Shown here: one piece after another, positions 32,237-34,726 of the stretch | How the letters are laid out: each line of letters opens with the position of its first letter | How positions within the stretch are numbered: the stretch's first letter is position 1 | Assembly: GCA_041675885.1 (NCBI GenBank) | Contig: JBAYSY010000033.1 | Span: forward strand, 1-34,726 | DNA: 34,726 nucleotides | Direction: 5' to 3' | DNA from: JBAYSY01 sp041675885 | GTDB lineage: Bacteria; Pseudomonadota; Alphaproteobacteria; Rhodobacterales; Rhodobacteraceae | The notes under the pieces: generated by a model | Told to the model about the DNA's origin: nothing | The model's input: the letters and a program-made list of their open reading frames with translations, nothing else | The model's database searches: none | Program-made: the position numbers and the translations under genes

Positions 32237-33889
32237 TCAGCCCTCCCCGGTTGCATCGTGACGGTCGAACACCACCCGACCGCCCAGAATGGTCAGGTCG
32301 CAGCGCGTGTCGTTCAGGATCTCCGCCGGGCTCGCGCCCAGCAGGTCGCGCGAGAACACCGCCACATCGGCCAGCATCCCCGGCACGAGCCGACCCTTGA
32401 TATGCTCCTGCTTCTGCGAAAACGCGCCGTATTCGGTATAGGCTTGCAACGCCTCCCCGATGCCCACCCGCTGGCCTTCGTCCATCACCGTGCCGCGCCA
32501 TGTCTCGCGCGTCAGCATGTTGTGGAGGTTGGGGAACGGGTCGGGGTCGCAGACCGGCGCGTCCGAGCCGGTCGAGGGCTTGAGCCCGAGGTCGAACCAT
32601 GTCCGCAGCGGATAGGCGGGCAGCGCGCGGCGCTCGCCCAGCACCTCGATATAGGCGTCGCCGAAGTCGTGGACGAAGACCTGCTGCGGGCAGGGGTAGA
32701 TGCCCGCCTTGACCATGCGTTCGTGCTGCTCCGGGGTGGAAAAGCCGCAATGCTCGATCCGGTGGCGGCGGTCGGGGTCGGGGTCCGCCGCCAGCGCCTT
32801 TTCGTATGCGGTGATCAGCTGGCCGATGGCGGCATCGCCGATGGCGTGGCAGATCAGCTGATAGCCCTGCGCATGGGCCTCCATCACCAGTCGTTCCAGT
32901 TCCTCGTCGGGCAGGATGCGCACGCCGTAGTTCTGGCTCTCGCCCTCGTAGGGCTCGGACATCCATGCGGTCCGCCCCCCGGCCGAGCCGTCGAGGAAGA
33001 TCTTGACCCCGCCCACGGTCAGCATGTCGTCGCCCGCCCCGGCGATCATCCCGGCCTTGTAGCACTCGGGCACGATGCTGCGTTCGGGGTCGCCCAGCAG
33101 CGCAAGGTAGGTGCGCACCGGCAACCGCCCGTCGCGTTTCGCCCGCTGATAGGCGGCCAGTTCGCGGAAGCCCGCGCGCATCCCCAGCGCCGCCTCCATG
33201 CAGCTTGTGATGCCGTAGGACAAAAGATACTCGCCGCCGCGCTCGATGGCGTCCACCAGTTCGGCGTCGCTCGGCTCGGGGATCGCCGCGACCACCGGCG
33301 CACGGGCGTTTTCCGCGAGCATCCCGGTCAACCGGCCATCCTTCACCTCGATGAAGCCGCCGGGCGGCGTGGGCGAGTTCCCGGTGATCCCGCCCAGCGC
33401 CAGCGCCCGCGTGTTGCACACCGAGACATGGCCGCAGGTGCGCACCAGCATCACCGGGTTGTCGGGCACCGCGGCGTCGATCTCGTCCCGCGTCGGGTGG
33501 CGGCCCACGTCCAGCTTGGTCTGGTCGTAGCCCCGCGCCAGCACCCAGTCGCCGGGCTTCACGGCGCGGGCGCGGGCGGCCAGCGCCGAAAGCAGCGCGT
33601 CGAGCGTCGGCGCCGCGGCGGGGCGCGCATCCACCCAGTCGATGTTGAGGCCGAGCGGCAGCAGATGCAGGTGCGAATCGTTCAGCCCCGGCGTGGCCAG
33701 CCTGCCCTCGAGCTCGATCACCCGCGTGCCGGGGCCGATCAGCGCCGCGATCTCGGCGGTGGTGCCGGTCGCCAGCACCCTGCCCTGCCAGATCGCCAGC
33801 GCCTCGGCCACGCCCTCGGCCCGGCCGCACCAGACCGGCCCGCCGCGCAACACGATATCGGCCTGGACAAGGGGTGGGGTCGTGGTCAT
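32237..33889 (-). CDS. YtcJ-like metal-dependent amidohydrolase
   Basis: This 550-residue enzyme is an amidohydrolase-3 (YtcJ-like) family member that hydrolyses C-N bonds in an unknown substrate. The metal site is visible: H73 and H75 (NDSHLHL), the probable carbamylated Lys K296 (GGVKIFLDGSAGG), H348 (LICHAIGDAAI), H380 (RIEHCGF) and D443 (GSDAPV). The N-terminal beta-sandwich half (ADIVLRGGPVW) is followed by the TIM barrel, and the C terminus returns to the sandwich. No signal peptide, so it is cytoplasmic. GGAG lies about 9 bases before ATG, and it starts 15 bp after the mlrC-like gene, so they form an operon. Confidence 0.9.
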   Translation of the reverse strand: MTTTPPLVQADIVLRGGPVWCGRAEGVAEALAIWQGRVLATGTTAEIAALIGPGTRVIELEGRLATPGLNDSHLHLLPLGLNIDWVDARPAAAPTLDALLSALAARARAVKPGDWVLARGYDQTKLDVGRHPTRDEIDAAVPDNPVMLVRTCGHVSVCNTRALALGGITGNSPTPPGGFIEVKDGRLTGMLAENARAPVVAAIPEPSDAELVDAIERGGEYLLSYGITSCMEAALGMRAGFRELAAYQRAKRDGRLPVRTYLALLGDPERSIVPECYKAGMIAGAGDDMLTVGGVKIFLDGSAGGRTAWMSEPYEGESQNYGVRILPDEELERLVMEAHAQGYQLICHAIGDAAIGQLITAYEKALAADPDPDRRHRIEHCGFSTPEQHERMVKAGIYPCPQQVFVHDFGDAYIEVLGERRALPAYPLRTWFDLGLKPSTGSDAPVCDPDPFPNLHNMLTRETWRGTVMDEGQRVGIGEALQAYTEYGAFSQKQEHIKGRLVPGMLADVAVFSRDLLGASPAEILNDTRCDLTILGGRVVFDRHDATGEG

Positions 33890-33904
33890 GGGCAGGCTCC
33901 GGTT

Positions 33905-34726
33905 TCAGATGTCGTCGAGCGGCCAGATCGGTCGGCGTACCTTGCGATAGGGGCGTTCGGTGAAGTTGCGGGTGGAAAGCGCGCCGGTGTCGACCTCGAT
34001 CACCTCGCGGGCGATGGGCTGGAAGGCGGCGCGGAAATGCTGCATCGACTTGACGATGATCGTCGATTTGCGCGTCGGGTCGAGCCCGAGCGAGGTGAAC
34101 TGGCCAAGGTCGGTCGCCTGCCCGTTATGGGTAATGACGACGATCTCAACGCCCCCCACCCGCAACAGCACCGACAGCCCGTAGTTGCGCCACGCCCCGC
34201 CGCCCATCGGCCCGTGGGCGATGAAACGGCCGTCGGTCAGCGCCACCACATGCGCGGTGAGCGCAAGCGGCCCGCCCCCCGTGGCCGGGTCGGTCTTGCC
34301 GCCGAGTTGCAGGGTCACCGTATTGCCCACCCCGGCCGCCTGCGCCGCCAGCACCGCCTCGGGGTCGTGGATCGCGTGGAACCCCACGTTCTTCAGGTCG
34401 GCGGCGATTGCCGCTTCGAGCAGCCGGGTGGCGTCGCCGTAAGCTCCCGAGCCGGGATTGTCGGAATAGTCCGAGATCACCAGCGGCCTGTCGTGCCTGC
34501 CCTCGCCCTCCTTGGCCCGCTGGATCGCCTCGTCCAAAGGCGTGAAGCGGATCGAGGAAAATTTGCGGTTCTCCCAGATGAACGCCGACAGTTCGTCGGC
34601 GATCGCCTGCGCCCTGTCAGGGTCGTCCGCCGTGACCGCCACCGAAGGCCCGATGTCGTGGACATCGGCCGAGGAAAACCCGGCCTGAAGGCTGACCACC
34701 AGCGCCTCGCCCGCCGCCTCCAGCGC
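33905..34726 (-). CDS. MlrC-like M81 family metallopeptidase, C-terminal part
   Basis: This is the last 273 codons of a gene cut by the right edge. The frame stays open to the edge (34700-34726). The phrase LVISDYSDNPGSGAYGDATRLLEAA is the hallmark of the M81/MlrC C-terminal domain, as is NYGLSVLLRVGGVEIVVITHNGQATDLGQF. MlrC of Sphingomonas cleaves linearised microcystin fragments; most homologues have unknown substrates. It is the most upstream gene seen of the minus-strand module and is directly followed by the amidohydrolase. Confidence 0.88.
   Translation of the reverse strand, partial: ALEAAGEALVVSLQAGFSSADVHDIGPSVAVTADDPDRAQAIADELSAFIWENRKFSSIRFTPLDEAIQRAKEGEGRHDRPLVISDYSDNPGSGAYGDATRLLEAAIAADLKNVGFHAIHDPEAVLAAQAAGVGNTVTLQLGGKTDPATGGGPLALTAHVVALTDGRFIAHGPMGGGAWRNYGLSVLLRVGGVEIVVITHNGQATDLGQFTSLGLDPTRKSTIIVKSMQHFRAAFQPIAREVIEVDTGALSTRNFTERPYRKVRRPIWPLDDI

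Overview
The window is chromosomal DNA of a GC-rich alphaproteobacterium, most probably Rhodobacteraceae (Rhodobacter, Rhodovulum or Paracoccus-like). This rests on gene content and order: a CckA-type hybrid kinase, phosphatidylcholine synthase, xerC next to a DUF484 gene, ftsB followed by pdhA-pdhB-pdhC with a lipoyl domain fused to PdhB, and very high third-position GC that creates antisense open frames up to about 1,370 codons. No phage, plasmid, IS element or CRISPR array was seen. Most of the window is core genome; the accessory-looking part is the right-hand 9 kb.

Layout, left to right. The 3' part of cckA (+) is cut by the left edge. A tRNA-Glu(TTC) follows on the minus strand. Next is the ugpBAEC operon (minus strand) for glycerol-3-phosphate/glycerophosphodiester import, with Pho-box-like repeats ahead of ugpB. 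Then come pcs, xerC and a DUF484 gene, a short transaldolase of the TalC type, and priA on the plus strand. A TetR regulator follows with a palindrome at its start, then a small lipoprotein, hom and serS (+). On the minus strand there are an LpxL/HtrB-like acyltransferase, a CAP-domain lipoprotein, and the pyruvate dehydrogenase genes pdhA-pdhB-pdhC preceded by ftsB. After these are a TonB-dependent receptor with a 555-bp leader region and a tRNA with anticodon CAT (probably Ile2).

The right end, all on the minus strand, reads mlrC-like (cut by the edge), a YtcJ-like amidohydrolase, a five-gene peptide ABC transporter (SBP, two permeases, two ATPases) and an aspartoacylase-family metallohydrolase. 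Together these look like an uptake-and-hydrolysis module for a modified peptide or N-acyl/amide compound. Its substrate cannot be read from the sequence, and it is the best candidate here for an undescribed pathway.

The most informative non-coding features are these: a Pho-box array (ugp); a perfect AT-rich palindrome over the presumed pdhA promoter; a REP-like palindrome present as an inverted pair near pcs/xerC and as a single copy after serS; an about 115-bp repeat found twice, in the two long gaps of the peptide module; strong hairpins between binding-protein and permease genes in both ABC operons; helically phased repeats ahead of the transaldolase gene; and overlapping alternative hairpins at the ribosome site of the TonB receptor.
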